Notes: a model not told the origin generated them from the letters alone. 64,000 nt of DNA from JAAZKA01 sp034926225 (GCA_034926225.1 JAYFRF010000001.1:379198-443197), one strand, 5' to 3'; positions 1 to 9,539 are shown, counted from the stretch's first letter. Numbers and translations are program-made.

Positions 1-202
1 TTCTGTTGAACAGGCTCAGATCAAGACCGTCGTCGACGAATACGACAAGGTGTTGACACGAGGAGTCAAGGGAACCGCCGGATGGGAAGCGTATTACAAA
101 GACTTCCTTGATAAGCTGCAGCAGGCCGGTATTGACAGCTATCTTGCCGAGGTACAGAGTCAGGTTGACACTTTCGTCGCGGAACGCGGCGTCAAGTGGT
201 AA
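1..202 (+). CDS. C-terminal end of an extracellular sugar-binding lipoprotein (partial)
   Basis: Only the last 66 codons are present, read in the frame that begins at base 2 and stops with TAA at 200-202. The tail has the pattern W..YY..FL.KL...G...YLAEVQ.QVD.F, which is typical of the C-terminus of LplA/YtcQ-type solute-binding proteins of ABC sugar importers. The two complete binding proteins in this window (5767-7482 and 55500-57254) end in similar helices. The permease genes would be expected upstream, outside the window. The family call rests on a short tail, so it is moderate; the reading frame itself is clear and is followed at once by a strong terminator. Confidence 0.6.
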   Translation, partial: SVEQAQIKTVVDEYDKVLTRGVKGTAGWEAYYKDFLDKLQQAGIDSYLAEVQSQVDTFVAERGVKW

Positions 203-232
203 GTTGACTGTCACAAAAGCTGATTTATAATT

Positions 233-279
233 AAAGAAGCTGTCGCTCGTTAGTATGAACCATGAGCGACAGCTTCTTT
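233..279. terminator. Bidirectional terminator between convergent genes
   Basis: A perfect 16-bp stem (233-248 with 264-279) and a 15-nt loop. A-rich and T-rich flanks make it usable from both sides. It lies between the binding-protein stop at 202 and the convergent kinase gene, whose stop codon (278-280) sits inside the stem edge. Confidence 0.85.
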
Positions 280-2050
280 ATGCTCTAATGATTGGACAAC
301 GTATCATAACACGCAATCCTTGCGAAGGGGATGCCAGTGTAATGCCATAGAGATCTCCGAAAAGCAAACGAATACGGCGTTGAATGTTTCGGATGCCCAC
401 TTTGGAAGAATCCCGGCAATCCTCCGAGAGAGAGGCGCGTAATTTTTCAAGGGAGGCTTCATCCATACCAATGCCGTCGTCCTCGACGGACAGAACAAGA
501 GTATCACCGTTCTCGGAGGAAATGCCGATGCGGATTTCGCCGTTGTAACGCCGTGAACGCAGTCCATGATTCAAAGCGTTCTCAATCAACGGTTGTAAAG
601 ATAGCTTCAGTATTCGGCAGTCGAGAAGCGTATCATCTACGTCCCAAAAGACAAGAAGACGGCCACGATAACGTCGTTCTATAAGCGCAAGATAAAGCTT
701 CGCGTGGTTAATTTCCTCTGCGACCGATACGAGATAGCTTTCACGGGAAAGGCTGATTCGAAGGAGAGATGCAAGTGTCGTCAACATCACGCTGATATCG
801 TTAGGGGCGCCTAAGCGTTCGATGACACTCCAGTTGATGGTATCAAGTGTATTGTAGATAAAATGCGGATTGATTTGATTTTGCAGCATCACAAGTTGTG
901 TGTCGTTTAGCGCTTTCATGCGCCGTTCAAGCTCGTTTTCGAGGAAGTCATTTCGACGCCGCATTTTTGCAACAACATTTCGGATATAAGCAATCTCGCT
1001 TTTATTTTGCACGTCAAGATATTGGACTTCTGAACCGTTAATATCCTCCAGGGAGCGCACCAGCTCTCTTACGGGCGCATAGGTCAATTCTGTTATGACG
1101 AAGGAAACGATAAACGACAATAACAGCGTCGACAGTACGATTTGAAGCAGGAAAACATCTGTCGTTTGGTTGCCATATACAGAATACGGTGTGATCAAGA
1201 TATAATTCCAATCAAATTGTGTGGAGCGAATAAAAGAAAGGTAACACATGCCTTGCCCTTCAATAGTAACGATTTGAGAAGAATGATCTTGGAATGTGCT
1301 TAAGTCCTCTTAAAGCGTGAGCCCACTGGTTGTCAAACGGCGTACGTCGCTTGCGTACAGCATATGACCGTCAGGATCGATTAAATACAGCTCAGTGTCT
1401 CCACTGGAATCGGCAAAATGCGCAAGCTTTTCGATGTTTATGTTGACAATGACCGCGCCTTCCCTTTTGTGGCTGTTTTTTATGGGATATGTAAGCGTCA
1501 GGTAATAGGGATAGTAATCATTTTTTAAACGTGCGTCAATTCGAAATGTGGCGTCAGTCATTTCCTGATAGGCGGGTAACCATGAAACGTCAGGCATCGA
1601 TGAAAATGGCAGGAGGCCATTTTCGTAAATCATAAGTTGATTATCCTCTGAATAAAAATAAACAGATTCAACGTAATTAAAGGTGCCTGTGAAAACGGCG
1701 ACGGACTGTATAATATCCTCTATATAGGGACTCTTTTCCAGTTGCTCTGCTTCAAGAAAAACAAACATTTTCACATTATGATCAATGGATAACATATAGG
1801 TGTAGGATTCCAGCTCATAAAATACATTATCAATCACGCTCGCCGTACGCGAAAGAGTCTCGATATGGGCGGCCTTTAAATCATTCTCACTGCGCTGATG
1901 CAGGTGTGCAGAATAAAGCAGAATTAATAGAACGATGGGAAGGCTGACCAGAATAATGATACTTAATAAATTACGAAAAAAAACACTTCGGAAACGATAA
2001 GCTTTTATATAATGAAAAAATCGACGGCGCTTTATCTGCATGACTTCCAC
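278..2050 (-). pseudogene. YesM-type sensor histidine kinase interrupted by one in-frame TAA
   Basis: The 590-codon frame has a TAA at 1310-1312, about codon 247. No frameshift is involved: the halves 1313-2050 and 278-1309 are in the same frame, and the codons just after the stop (EDLSTFQDHSS...) read on as normal protein up to MCYLSFIRS. The first half has an N-terminal membrane helix (about residues 23-46) and an extracellular dCache-like sensor. The second half has the rest of the sensor, a second membrane helix, a HAMP-like linker, the phospho-acceptor motif QINPHFIYNTLD and an ATPase domain with IENALNHGL, DDGIGMD and VGIRNIQRR. YesM kinases phosphorylate the AraC-type regulator encoded next to them, here overlapping by 19 nt. 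The gene could be a recent nonsense mutant, a readthrough gene or carry a sequence error. Confidence 0.85.
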
Positions 2051-3156
2051 CCATTAGGACGTTCTCCGTTGCGTTTATATTCCTGCGTTGTTTGACCGGT
2101 AAAAGCTTTGAAGCAGCTGCAAAAATACTTTTCATTTTGATATCCTACCATGCTGGATATCTGTTTTGCGGTCAGATCACTGGTATTAAGCAAGTGCATC
2201 GCACGTGTGATACGCCGCTCGGTTATATATTCGCTTAAACGTTTTCCTGATTCGGTACGGAACCGGCGAGATAAATAACTTGGATTAAAGTTAAATTCCG
2301 ACGCTATATCTTCAAGCGAATCGGAAAGATGCTCCTCGATATATGCTTTCATTCGATCGATCAGTGTTCCTGACGGTTGCGCGTTCCCTAAGCTGTCCCA
2401 ACGCAGTGTCTCCAATGCGTTTGTTATTTTATTCAGTGCGTCTAAAACCGCGCCGGACAGTTCTTTTCGCTCTTTGGAATGAAGGCTCTCCATGATGGAG
2501 GCGAAGTTCAACGATGAAAGGGAGGTATCGGCTGTAATTGGCAATTTAACATATTCAAATATCCGTTCAAACAGTATGGAAACCGCGAGGAAGACGACCG
2601 AATCCTTCGCATTCGAAAGCAGTGTGAAGAACTCCTTATGATATGTCTGAATCGCGGCGGTATCTTCTTTCCCTACGGCTTGCGCCTGTAATGCGGTAAG
2701 CATCTTAATCTTTTCCCACGTTTCCGATGAAAGATACCCGAAAGGCTGCGATTCCTTTTCATTCTCAGTGCCGCGCCGGTCGAGTGCGTCACGGATGGTG
2801 ATCATCGTTTTAATTAGTTCCTTTGGGTCGATCGGTTTCAATAAATACTCCGCCACACCAAAACGAATCGCTTCCTGCGCATAAGTAAAGTCTTGATAAC
2901 CTGAGAAAAGGCATACCTTGACTCTCATGCGCCGCTGGTTATCATAGACATACCGCGCTATGTCGAGCCCGGAAAGTTCAAACATACAGACATCTGTCAA
3001 TATCACATCGACGTCTTTTTTTTGCAGATAATCGATTACATCCCGTCCATCCTCAAACAGCCCTGTTACCTCAAAACCAAGGGATGACCAATCGATAAGT
3101 GTTACCAGCCCATGACGAATGATTTCCTCGTCGTCGGCGATAATTAGCTTATACAT
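2032..3156 (-). CDS. YesN-type response regulator with AraC DNA-binding domain
   Basis: Partner of the YesM kinase; its 3' end overlaps the kinase start by 19 nt. An N-terminal receiver domain (about residues 1-120) shows the acidic pair in IIADDEE, the phospho-acceptor Asp in ILTDVCM and the conserved Lys in LLKPID. A middle linker region follows, and the C-terminus (about 270-365) is an AraC double helix-turn-helix with the typical F..NPSYLSR.F and VGY....YF...FK motifs. I chose the ATG at 3156, which follows a GGACGGTGG site; a GTG four codons upstream is less likely. Regulators of this kind usually activate the neighbouring sugar ABC operon in response to a saccharide sensed by the kinase. 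Confidence 0.88.
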   Translation of the reverse strand: MYKLIIADDEEIIRHGLVTLIDWSSLGFEVTGLFEDGRDVIDYLQKKDVDVILTDVCMFELSGLDIARYVYDNQRRMRVKVCLFSGYQDFTYAQEAIRFGVAEYLLKPIDPKELIKTMITIRDALDRRGTENEKESQPFGYLSSETWEKIKMLTALQAQAVGKEDTAAIQTYHKEFFTLLSNAKDSVVFLAVSILFERIFEYVKLPITADTSLSSLNFASIMESLHSKERKELSGAVLDALNKITNALETLRWDSLGNAQPSGTLIDRMKAYIEEHLSDSLEDIASEFNFNPSYLSRRFRTESGKRLSEYITERRITRAMHLLNTSDLTAKQISSMVGYQNEKYFCSCFKAFTGQTTQEYKRNGERPNGWKSCR

Positions 3157-3189
3157 ATCAACTACCACCGTCCTGCTTTTGAGACTATC

Positions 3190-3195
3190 ATTATA
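3190..3195 (-). promoter_or_regulatory. Possible -10 element for the YesN/YesM pair
   Basis: TATAAT lies on the minus strand, 34 nt upstream of the regulator ATG. I find no good -35 box at the right distance, as expected for an activator-dependent promoter. Confidence 0.3.
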
Positions 3196-3324
3196 AACGC
3201 TATACGATAACTCAAACCGCTTAATCTTAACCGTTCATGGAAAAATGAACCATCAGGACAACACATCCTCTATCTTGGTTGCAAATCATGAAAGGAGCAA
3301 AGATGAAGTCAGAAAAGCCAATAC

Positions 3325-3366
3325 AATGCAGACCGACAGGGCGAGCATGCCCGGTCGGCCTGCATT
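3325..3366 (-). terminator. Stem-loop ending the sugar-uptake/glycosidase operon
   Basis: Arms 3325-3337 and 3354-3366 pair with a single wobble, and an inner GGGC/GCCC stem closes a 6-nt loop. It lies just downstream of the glycosidase stop at 3396 and before the regulator gene, separating two transcription units. The T-tract is weak. Confidence 0.6.
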
Positions 3367-3395
3367 TATTATTCGCTAAATTTCTTTGACCTACT

Positions 3396-5573
3396 TCATT
3401 TCAGAATCGCATTATTAAAAGCCGTAATCAATTGTTCCCGCGACAGCTGACTCCTCATATAGCGTCGTCCGCCGACAGGAATTGTAATCGTACCTGTCTC
3501 CGCTTTGATACGTACGGGCTCTGCGAACAACTCCTCTTGGAGCACCACATCCTTTACATCCAGCGGTAGCTCCAGGCTCGCACTGCCGGACGCGTGCCAA
3601 TACACCACAAAACGCTCAGCGTTTCTTTCGAATATAAACGCCAGGATGTCCGTGTTGCCGCTCGCCGCTTCTGTTATCCGGTCATAGGGGACGAGCTCGT
3701 ATTCCTGTTTCTCGTTAATCAACAGGATATGCTCCTGCGCTAGGTTTTGCAGCGAATGTTTCTGCATGTCCGTCAGCCAATGCTTCGCCCGGACGTCCTC
3801 CCAGCGCCGCATGACCTCCATGATATCGCTGATACGGGGATGCTTTCGAAACTTATCGAGATCCGCCATCATCGTTACGGGGCAGTCCCATGCAGCGGCG
3901 CGGCTCGTTCCGTATTCATACATGTCGGGCTGCGTACCGGGCGTCCAGAAGCCCCACCAGCCAAAGTTGAGCCGCGTGAAGTCACGTCGCATGCGCGGCG
4001 CTTCCTCCGCCGGGAACTGGGCGATCTTCTCCTTGAAGACCTCGGGCTTAAAGATATCGAAGGCGTTACCGCCGCTGAGCATATGCCAGCTGAAGTGGGC
4101 TTTTGCCGCGCCTTCCGTATACAGCGGCTCAGGTGTCAGCTTTTTATAAACGCGGTACTGCGCATTCGGAACATGGAATTCAAATGGAGGATTCGTGCCT
4201 TCTGAGCCGTCGAAGTAGACGAAGCGGAAGCCCGCACTGTAAACATCGGCAAGCTTATCCGCAATCTCGTCCTGAAGGCTTGAGTTCTGGTCGAGATAGA
4301 CGCTTGTTCCGCCAAATTCACTGACGTCCAAGATACCGCCGATCTCGCCCATGGGATGCTGCACGATATTCGTGTTGTATTCACCGCGCCGGCATCCGAT
4401 AAAGCGATAGGGAAACTCCTCTGTATAGCTCTCATAGGCGATCAATTCGCCGCCAAATTGCAGAATCCGGCATTTATCCGCCATGACCGTACCGCAGGGG
4501 TTTTCTTCAACCGTGACAACGGTGTCATCTTCACCCAGAGACTGTGCCAGCGTAAATTTGCGTGTCTTGTTCAGCCGATGGTCGGCGATCGGTGTGACAT
4601 ACCGGCTGCTGATGCCGATATGCGTCTGAAGGAAATGGATCCCGGGCGTGATGCCGGCGGCTTTAATTTTTTCGAGCATCTTGACAAGATCCGCTTTACC
4701 GTTCGGATACTCGTCCTTGTAGTCGTAATCACCGCATGTATCATACCCGACATGCGTCTTGAAGAAGGCCGTGTAATAGATCAACATGCAGCGAAATCCA
4801 CCCATACTTGCATAGCGGATATGCTCATCCACATTTGCAGGGCTGATACTGCTCGTCCAGTAGGCCGATACGTTGATCCAGTCACTGCGGCGGCTTTCCA
4901 CCCCGTGCGGCAGGCTGTAATCCGTCTCGACTGCCGCAATCGCGTCCAGCAAGCGGTCTGGATTGCTGACGATCAGTGCTGCGCCCGTGCCGCAAAGCTT
5001 AATGTCGCGAATGGCGTCGGCGCTCAGGATACGATACCCGTGACGCCGCTCGGAATCAATTTTGGCATACGGCGAGGTTGCGAGTACGTTTACTGCTACC
5101 TTGCTGTCCCAGCTAACATTCAACCATTCGCCGAAGTTTTCGCGGTTGCGTACGGGCAGCTGCAATATCCGCATCTCGGCTACAGGCGGAGTCGACATAT
5201 TCAAATGGCCGTAATCGTCCGGGTGGACAATGAAACGGTCGAGCCGGAAGGCGATGTAGTCAGAGGCTTCACGGACCTCAACCACCGCCTCAAAAGGTGT
5301 GATTTCGAATCCGATGATGAGGCTGTTTCCCTCGCGGTGAACGCGGTTTGCTTGAAAGGTCGTCCTCTTGTTCGGATGGGCCAGCTTGACTTCGTTGTTG
5401 AAGGGCCGCTCCTGCGTCACAGAAAACAACGCGACTTCCTCGCCCGCGGTCAGGCATTCTTCAGCATTAGGCTTGTACACGAGGCTTTTTGTGATGCAAT
5501 CAGGGCCGACAACGAGTTTAAACTGCTCGTTTTCGAGGATAATATCCTGCGATTTATCGAAGATACGCTCCAT
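3396..5573 (-). CDS. Glycosidase-like TIM-barrel protein, family not identified
   Basis: A 725-residue protein without a signal peptide, so probably cytosolic and acting on the sugar imported by the genes upstream. The first ~230 residues look like a beta-sandwich. A (beta/alpha)8-like region follows (about 235-560), with RCMLIYYTAFF, GITPGIHFLQTHIG and FVYFDGSEG; the Asp of the last motif is a candidate nucleophile by analogy with GH27/GH36/GH31-type barrels. A C-terminal beta domain closes the protein. An insert with GGELIAYESYT and FIGCRRGEYNT interrupts the barrel. I chose the ATG at 5573 because AAAGGAAG lies 7 nt upstream; the longer ORF has no ribosome site. It is last in the sugar operon. 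The substrate cannot be told. Confidence 0.6.
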   Translation of the reverse strand: MERIFDKSQDIILENEQFKLVVGPDCITKSLVYKPNAEECLTAGEEVALFSVTQERPFNNEVKLAHPNKRTTFQANRVHREGNSLIIGFEITPFEAVVEVREASDYIAFRLDRFIVHPDDYGHLNMSTPPVAEMRILQLPVRNRENFGEWLNVSWDSKVAVNVLATSPYAKIDSERRHGYRILSADAIRDIKLCGTGAALIVSNPDRLLDAIAAVETDYSLPHGVESRRSDWINVSAYWTSSISPANVDEHIRYASMGGFRCMLIYYTAFFKTHVGYDTCGDYDYKDEYPNGKADLVKMLEKIKAAGITPGIHFLQTHIGISSRYVTPIADHRLNKTRKFTLAQSLGEDDTVVTVEENPCGTVMADKCRILQFGGELIAYESYTEEFPYRFIGCRRGEYNTNIVQHPMGEIGGILDVSEFGGTSVYLDQNSSLQDEIADKLADVYSAGFRFVYFDGSEGTNPPFEFHVPNAQYRVYKKLTPEPLYTEGAAKAHFSWHMLSGGNAFDIFKPEVFKEKIAQFPAEEAPRMRRDFTRLNFGWWGFWTPGTQPDMYEYGTSRAAAWDCPVTMMADLDKFRKHPRISDIMEVMRRWEDVRAKHWLTDMQKHSLQNLAQEHILLINEKQEYELVPYDRITEAASGNTDILAFIFERNAERFVVYWHASGSASLELPLDVKDVVLQEELFAEPVRIKAETGTITIPVGGRRYMRSQLSREQLITAFNNAILK

Positions 5574-5701
5574 ATTGACACTTCCTTTATCTGTTGGGAT
5601 TTTATATGATTTTATTTGCCATATCTTTGCCATTGGCAACAGGTAATTTTACATAGAGCTTGCCAGTTACACAATTGGATTTGATGCGAGAAGACAACAA
5701 T

Positions 5702-5744
5702 GTGAAAAGGTTGACGTCTTTATGGAAGCCGGCAACCTTTTCAC
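5702..5744 (-). terminator. Intercistronic hairpin between binding protein and glycosidase genes
   Basis: A perfect 12-bp inverted repeat (5702-5713 with 5733-5744) with a 19-nt loop in the 193-nt gap after the binding-protein stop. Such hairpins often trim readthrough or protect the abundant binding-protein mRNA. There is no clear T-tract, so partial termination is an inference. Confidence 0.5.
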
Positions 5745-5766
5745 GAAGTCGATTTACGGGCAGTGT

Positions 5767-7482
5767 TTATTTACTGTAAGTTCTGTCATATGCGACTTGA
5801 TATGTGTCGATGACCTTCTGAACGCCGATGTTCTGGAGCTCTTTCAGATAAGCATCCCAGTCCGTATCCAGATTCAGTTCTCCGCGGATGAACTTAGCCA
5901 TGGCTTCCTGACAATAAGTCACGATAGTTGTCTCGATATCTGCGATGGATAATGTTTCTTCTTCGGTCAAAGACAGGACGGGCATCGTCTTGTTCTTAGC
6001 GTACGGAAGCATATGGTCTACCGTCGACTGATATAGCACCTGCTCTTGGTTATAACCACTGCCCATTTCGGTCGCCATGATCTCTTTCCATTCCTTCGGC
6101 ATGTTGATCATAAAGGTCTCATACAGGTGCGTATTAGTGGTCTCGCCCCAGTTGAACAGCCATTTGAAATAAGCTTTTTGGCCCGTGAAGCCGACGGCAT
6201 CATCAGCCGCTTTCTCCCAGCCGACGCCTTCTTTGCCGTACCAATAATTCAGCCATGTGGTATCGCCGTTTTTAATGTCATCGACACTGTTGTAGAACTG
6301 CGCATCGGCCCAGCGTATAGCGACTTCGGGCATCTTACAATAGGAGGTGATCATGAAGAAGGGATTTGGGTTGAAAGTTTCCTGTGCGGTTTGCTTTGTT
6401 CCGTCCGGTCCGGTCAGAGGATCAATGACCTCGAATTCAAAGATCGCGGGATCGGCCATATTGAAGATGCCGACGGTTCCGCCCTGGACGGCGCCGACTC
6501 TGTTGCCGTTAGTAGAGGCGGCCAGTGCCTTTGCCTGCTCAGCGGTCATGGAGAAGCATTCATTATCGAGCAATTGCTCATCATAGAGCTTCTTGAGGTA
6601 GACAAGAGCGTCACGATAACCCTCCTGCATATACGGCTCCATAATCTTGCCGTCTTCCAGGTATTCGCCCGCACTTGGCGGATAATATGTGAAGGCGTTA
6701 AAAATGCAGCCCAAGCTCTTGATCGAACCCATGTAACCGCCTTCATAGGTAATAAACGGAATTTCGTCGGTGGCGTCACCGTTGCCGTTCGCGTCCTGGT
6801 CCTTAAATGCCTTCAGTACAGTGTAAAAATCGTCGGTTGTGACCGGCACATCCAGACCGAGATTATTCAGCCACTGAGTATCGATCCATAATTTTTGAGT
6901 AGCCTGTACATGGACGGTTTCGTAATAACGGCTCAAGAAATAAATATGGCCGTCATAGGCAATGTACTTCTGCTTTAATTCGGGTTTTTCAGAGAATAGT
7001 TTTAATGTGTTGATGGCGTTTTCCTCAATCAAGCTTTCCAGTGGGATGAGGACACCCTGAACGCCGTACGCTTCCGCCGTCGAACGCCCTATGCCGGTAT
7101 AAAAAACGTCTGGCATTTCAGCGGGGTCGTTTGCAGCAAGCAGAAGATTGATCTTGGTAGAGGCATCGGTGGATGAAACCAATGTCCACACAACATCTAC
7201 TTTTGTCAAATCCTCAAGCCACATAGCTGCATAGTTGGTATCATAGTTTTCGACATAACTGGAGGGAACGGTGAGGACCTTGAGCGAAACGACTTCATCG
7301 ACGATCGGGAATGTGCCGGGATCAGACATTTTCGGTCCGTTCGAAGATGCGGTCGTGGTTGCGGCGGCGGTCGTGGTCGCAGCGGTGGTAGCGGTCGTGC
7401 CGGAGCCGGATGGCGTGCAGGCGGCGAGTAGCATGGACAGTACGAGAGCGATTCCCAACAACATGCTCAGCCTTTTTTTCAC
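5767..7482 (-). CDS. Extracellular sugar-binding lipoprotein of an ABC importer
   Basis: A 571-residue LplA/YtcQ-type substrate-binding protein. The N-terminus is a lipoprotein signal, MKKRLSMLLGIALVLSMLLA, followed by the modified Cys at residue 22. A Thr/Ala/Ser-rich linker to about residue 50 would space the protein from the membrane. The mature part has the long two-lobed fold of this family, with DANGNGDATDEIPF, a motif typical of these binding proteins. The start is GTG at 7482, preceded by a strong AAGGAGGG site. It lies downstream of the two permease genes (62-nt gap) and upstream of the glycosidase-like gene. No ATPase is encoded here; importers of this class commonly share an MsmX-type ATPase encoded elsewhere. 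Confidence 0.9.
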   Translation of the reverse strand: MKKRLSMLLGIALVLSMLLAACTPSGSGTTATTAATTTAAATTTASSNGPKMSDPGTFPIVDEVVSLKVLTVPSSYVENYDTNYAAMWLEDLTKVDVVWTLVSSTDASTKINLLLAANDPAEMPDVFYTGIGRSTAEAYGVQGVLIPLESLIEENAINTLKLFSEKPELKQKYIAYDGHIYFLSRYYETVHVQATQKLWIDTQWLNNLGLDVPVTTDDFYTVLKAFKDQDANGNGDATDEIPFITYEGGYMGSIKSLGCIFNAFTYYPPSAGEYLEDGKIMEPYMQEGYRDALVYLKKLYDEQLLDNECFSMTAEQAKALAASTNGNRVGAVQGGTVGIFNMADPAIFEFEVIDPLTGPDGTKQTAQETFNPNPFFMITSYCKMPEVAIRWADAQFYNSVDDIKNGDTTWLNYWYGKEGVGWEKAADDAVGFTGQKAYFKWLFNWGETTNTHLYETFMINMPKEWKEIMATEMGSGYNQEQVLYQSTVDHMLPYAKNKTMPVLSLTEEETLSIADIETTIVTYCQEAMAKFIRGELNLDTDWDAYLKELQNIGVQKVIDTYQVAYDRTYSK

Positions 7483-7543
7483 AAGGGACCCTCCTTATAA
7501 TAATATATTTTAACGGCATAACCGTCAAAATCACCATGGTAGA

Positions 7544-8437
7544 TCAACCTTTGATTGCGCCGATCATGATGCCTTTTACAAAGTAGCGCTGGATAAACGG
7601 ATAAACGCAGAGTACGGGTAAAGACGCCACAATGATTAAGGAAAACTTCAGTAGCTCGTACATGTTTTGCTTAATAGCTATATCTTCCGTCGTCATTTGC
7701 CCGCTTGCAAGCATTTCTGCGTCCACTTTGTTCAATATCAGTATTTCACGCAGGATCATCTGCAATGGATATTTGCTTCTGTCGGAAATATAGATTAAAG
7801 CGTTAAACCAGGAGTTCCAATAACCGACAGCGTAGAACAACGTGATGACCGCAATAACCGCTTTTGAAAGAGGAAGGGCGATTGACCATAGAAAGCGGTA
7901 ATCGGAGCAGCCGTCGACTTGTGCGGCTTCCAGTAATTCGCTGGGGATGTTTGTTTTAAAAAACGTCCGCATGACGATGATATTGTAAACGGACAAAGAC
8001 CCTAGAATGATCATCACCATACGGGTGTTGCTTAATTTCAGATCCTGTACCAGCAGATAGGTCGGTATCAACCCCCCGCCGAAATACATGGTAAAGGTAA
8101 AGATCATCATGATCGCATTGCCAAGCGCAAAGTCTTTGCGTGATAACGGATAGGCTGCCAAAATAGTCATTATCAAGGCCAGAAGGGTCCCGGATGCTGT
8201 ATAGAAAAGAGTATTGGCATATCCGGTTATAACAGATGAGTTCTCAAAAATCGTTTTATAACCCGCTAAAGTCGGTTGAATCGGGAGGAGCCAGACGCGT
8301 CCGGCTACAACCGCCTGCGGATTTGAGAAAGAGCAGCTGACGATATAGATCAATGGATACAGAACGATGATAAAAATACCGGTCAAGAATATATAGTTGA
8401 TCGTATAAAAGAGTCTGTCCCCGCGCGTTTCCCGCAT
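7544..8437 (-). CDS. Sugar ABC transporter permease, LplC/YtcP (MalG) type
   Basis: A 297-residue inner-membrane protein with about six hydrophobic helices, the first at residues 12-35. The cytoplasmic EAA loop that contacts the ATPase is at about residue 190 (ELLEAAQVDGCSDYRFLW..ALPL). The C-terminus YPFIQRYFVKGIMIGAIKG is the signature of the LplC/YtcP subgroup. It forms the channel with the permease encoded immediately upstream (37-nt gap). The second importer in this window (58304-59197) encodes a clear paralogue with the same C-terminal signature. Confidence 0.92.
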   Translation of the reverse strand: MRETRGDRLFYTINYIFLTGIFIIVLYPLIYIVSCSFSNPQAVVAGRVWLLPIQPTLAGYKTIFENSSVITGYANTLFYTASGTLLALIMTILAAYPLSRKDFALGNAIMMIFTFTMYFGGGLIPTYLLVQDLKLSNTRMVMIILGSLSVYNIIVMRTFFKTNIPSELLEAAQVDGCSDYRFLWSIALPLSKAVIAVITLFYAVGYWNSWFNALIYISDRSKYPLQMILREILILNKVDAEMLASGQMTTEDIAIKQNMYELLKFSLIIVASLPVLCVYPFIQRYFVKGIMIGAIKG

Positions 8438-8474
8438 GATTCACTCCTCCTCCGAAATATTCAGTCGTCACTGA

Positions 8475-9437
8475 TTACCACAGACTGCTACCGCTCCACT
8501 TTCTTGCGATTGCGTTGATGGACACAATCATGATAAAGTTTACGACGGAGTTGAACAAGCCGATTGCCGAGCTGTATGAATAATTCGGAAAAGACGCCGT
8601 AAGGCCTTGTTTATAGACGAGTGTAGTAATGACCTCCGAATACTCCGTGTTGGTACTGTTTTGCATCAAAAGAACTTTCTCGTACCCAACATTCATAATA
8701 TTACCGGCGCTGAGGATCAGGAGAATGATGATGGTTGGCGCTATACTGGGTAAATCGATATGTAGAATCCTCTTGAATCGTGACGCGCCGTCGACTATAG
8801 CCGCTTCATGCAGCGTCGGATCCACACCAGATAGTGCTGAAATATAGATGATCGCGCTATAACCCATACCCTGCCAAACGCCGGACCACACATAGATGTG
8901 CGCGAACAGGCTGCCTTCGCTCATAAAGTTGATGGCGCTTCCACCCAGCAACTCGATCACTTTGTTGACGATGCCGTATTTCGGAGACAGTATCTGGATA
9001 AGCATACCGACAAGAACAACAATCGAAATAAAATGTGGAGCATAGGTTACCAGCTGCACGGATTTGCGAAATTTTATGTTGTTTGCGCTGTTCAATGCAA
9101 TCGCCAGTATAATCGGTATCGGCATGCCGGCAATAAGTCCATAGATACTGATCGTCAACGTGTTTCGGATGACGCGCCAAAAAAGGTAAGACTGAAAGAA
9201 CGCTCGAAAATGCTTGAATCCGACCCAGGGGCTCCCCCAGATGCCAAGAGAAGCTTTGAAATCCTTGAAAGCGATCTGTGCTCCATACATCGGTATATAG
9301 TTAAATATAAAAATGTAGGCAAAAGGGATGAGAATCATGGTAATCATTTGCCAGTTTTTTTGAATCCAACGCACAGTTTTTTTCTTTGGCGACCGATCTA
9401 GGACAACAGCCGTATTCGTTTCTTTTCCGTAATCCAT
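8475..9437 (-). CDS. Sugar ABC transporter permease, LplB/YteP (MalF) type
   Basis: A 320-residue membrane protein, first gene of the uptake operon. After a charged N-terminus of about 30 residues come six predicted helices, with the family motifs YIPMYGAQIAFKDF near residue 50 and an EAA loop (HEAAIVDGASRFKRILHIDL) at about residue 210. The C-terminus ends RKWSGSSLW, as in the paralogue at 57360-58292 (RKVAGWSLW). The ATG at 9437 is preceded by AAAGGGA at a rather long distance of about 14 nt. Transcription probably starts at the promoter at 9485-9512. Confidence 0.92.
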   Translation of the reverse strand: MDYGKETNTAVVLDRSPKKKTVRWIQKNWQMITMILIPFAYIFIFNYIPMYGAQIAFKDFKASLGIWGSPWVGFKHFRAFFQSYLFWRVIRNTLTISIYGLIAGMPIPIILAIALNSANNIKFRKSVQLVTYAPHFISIVVLVGMLIQILSPKYGIVNKVIELLGGSAINFMSEGSLFAHIYVWSGVWQGMGYSAIIYISALSGVDPTLHEAAIVDGASRFKRILHIDLPSIAPTIIILLILSAGNIMNVGYEKVLLMQNSTNTEYSEVITTLVYKQGLTASFPNYSYSSAIGLFNSVVNFIMIVSINAIARKWSGSSLW

Positions 9438-9484
9438 TAAAAAAAGCCATCCCTTTCATAAAAAACTTTTGCGTCGAGGATACT

Positions 9485-9512
9485 ATTATAAGTAAAATGC
9501 ATATATCAACAA
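9485..9512 (-). promoter_or_regulatory. Promoter of the sugar-uptake operon
   Basis: On the minus strand, TTGTTG (9507-9512), a 16-bp spacer and TATAAT (9485-9490), about 50 nt upstream of the first permease. The -35 box is poor, which fits activation by an AraC-type regulator such as the adjacent YesN protein. Confidence 0.55.
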
Positions 9513-9539
9513 CTAAAATTTACTCCTTTGATATGCATT
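9496..9539. repeat. Imperfect inverted repeat overlapping the sugar-operon promoter
   Basis: AATGCATATATCA (9496-9508) faces TGATATGCATT (9529-9539); the arms match except for a 2-nt insertion. It spans the -35 region and the DNA just upstream, so it is a candidate operator or activator site. The rest of the gap up to 9750 is AT-rich, with no coding signal that I can see. Confidence 0.45.

Noticed and set aside
4356..5609. A 417-codon plus-strand frame opposite the glycosidase-like gene
   Set aside because: The minus-strand frame has a good start, an operon context and sensible protein; the opposite frame has none of these.
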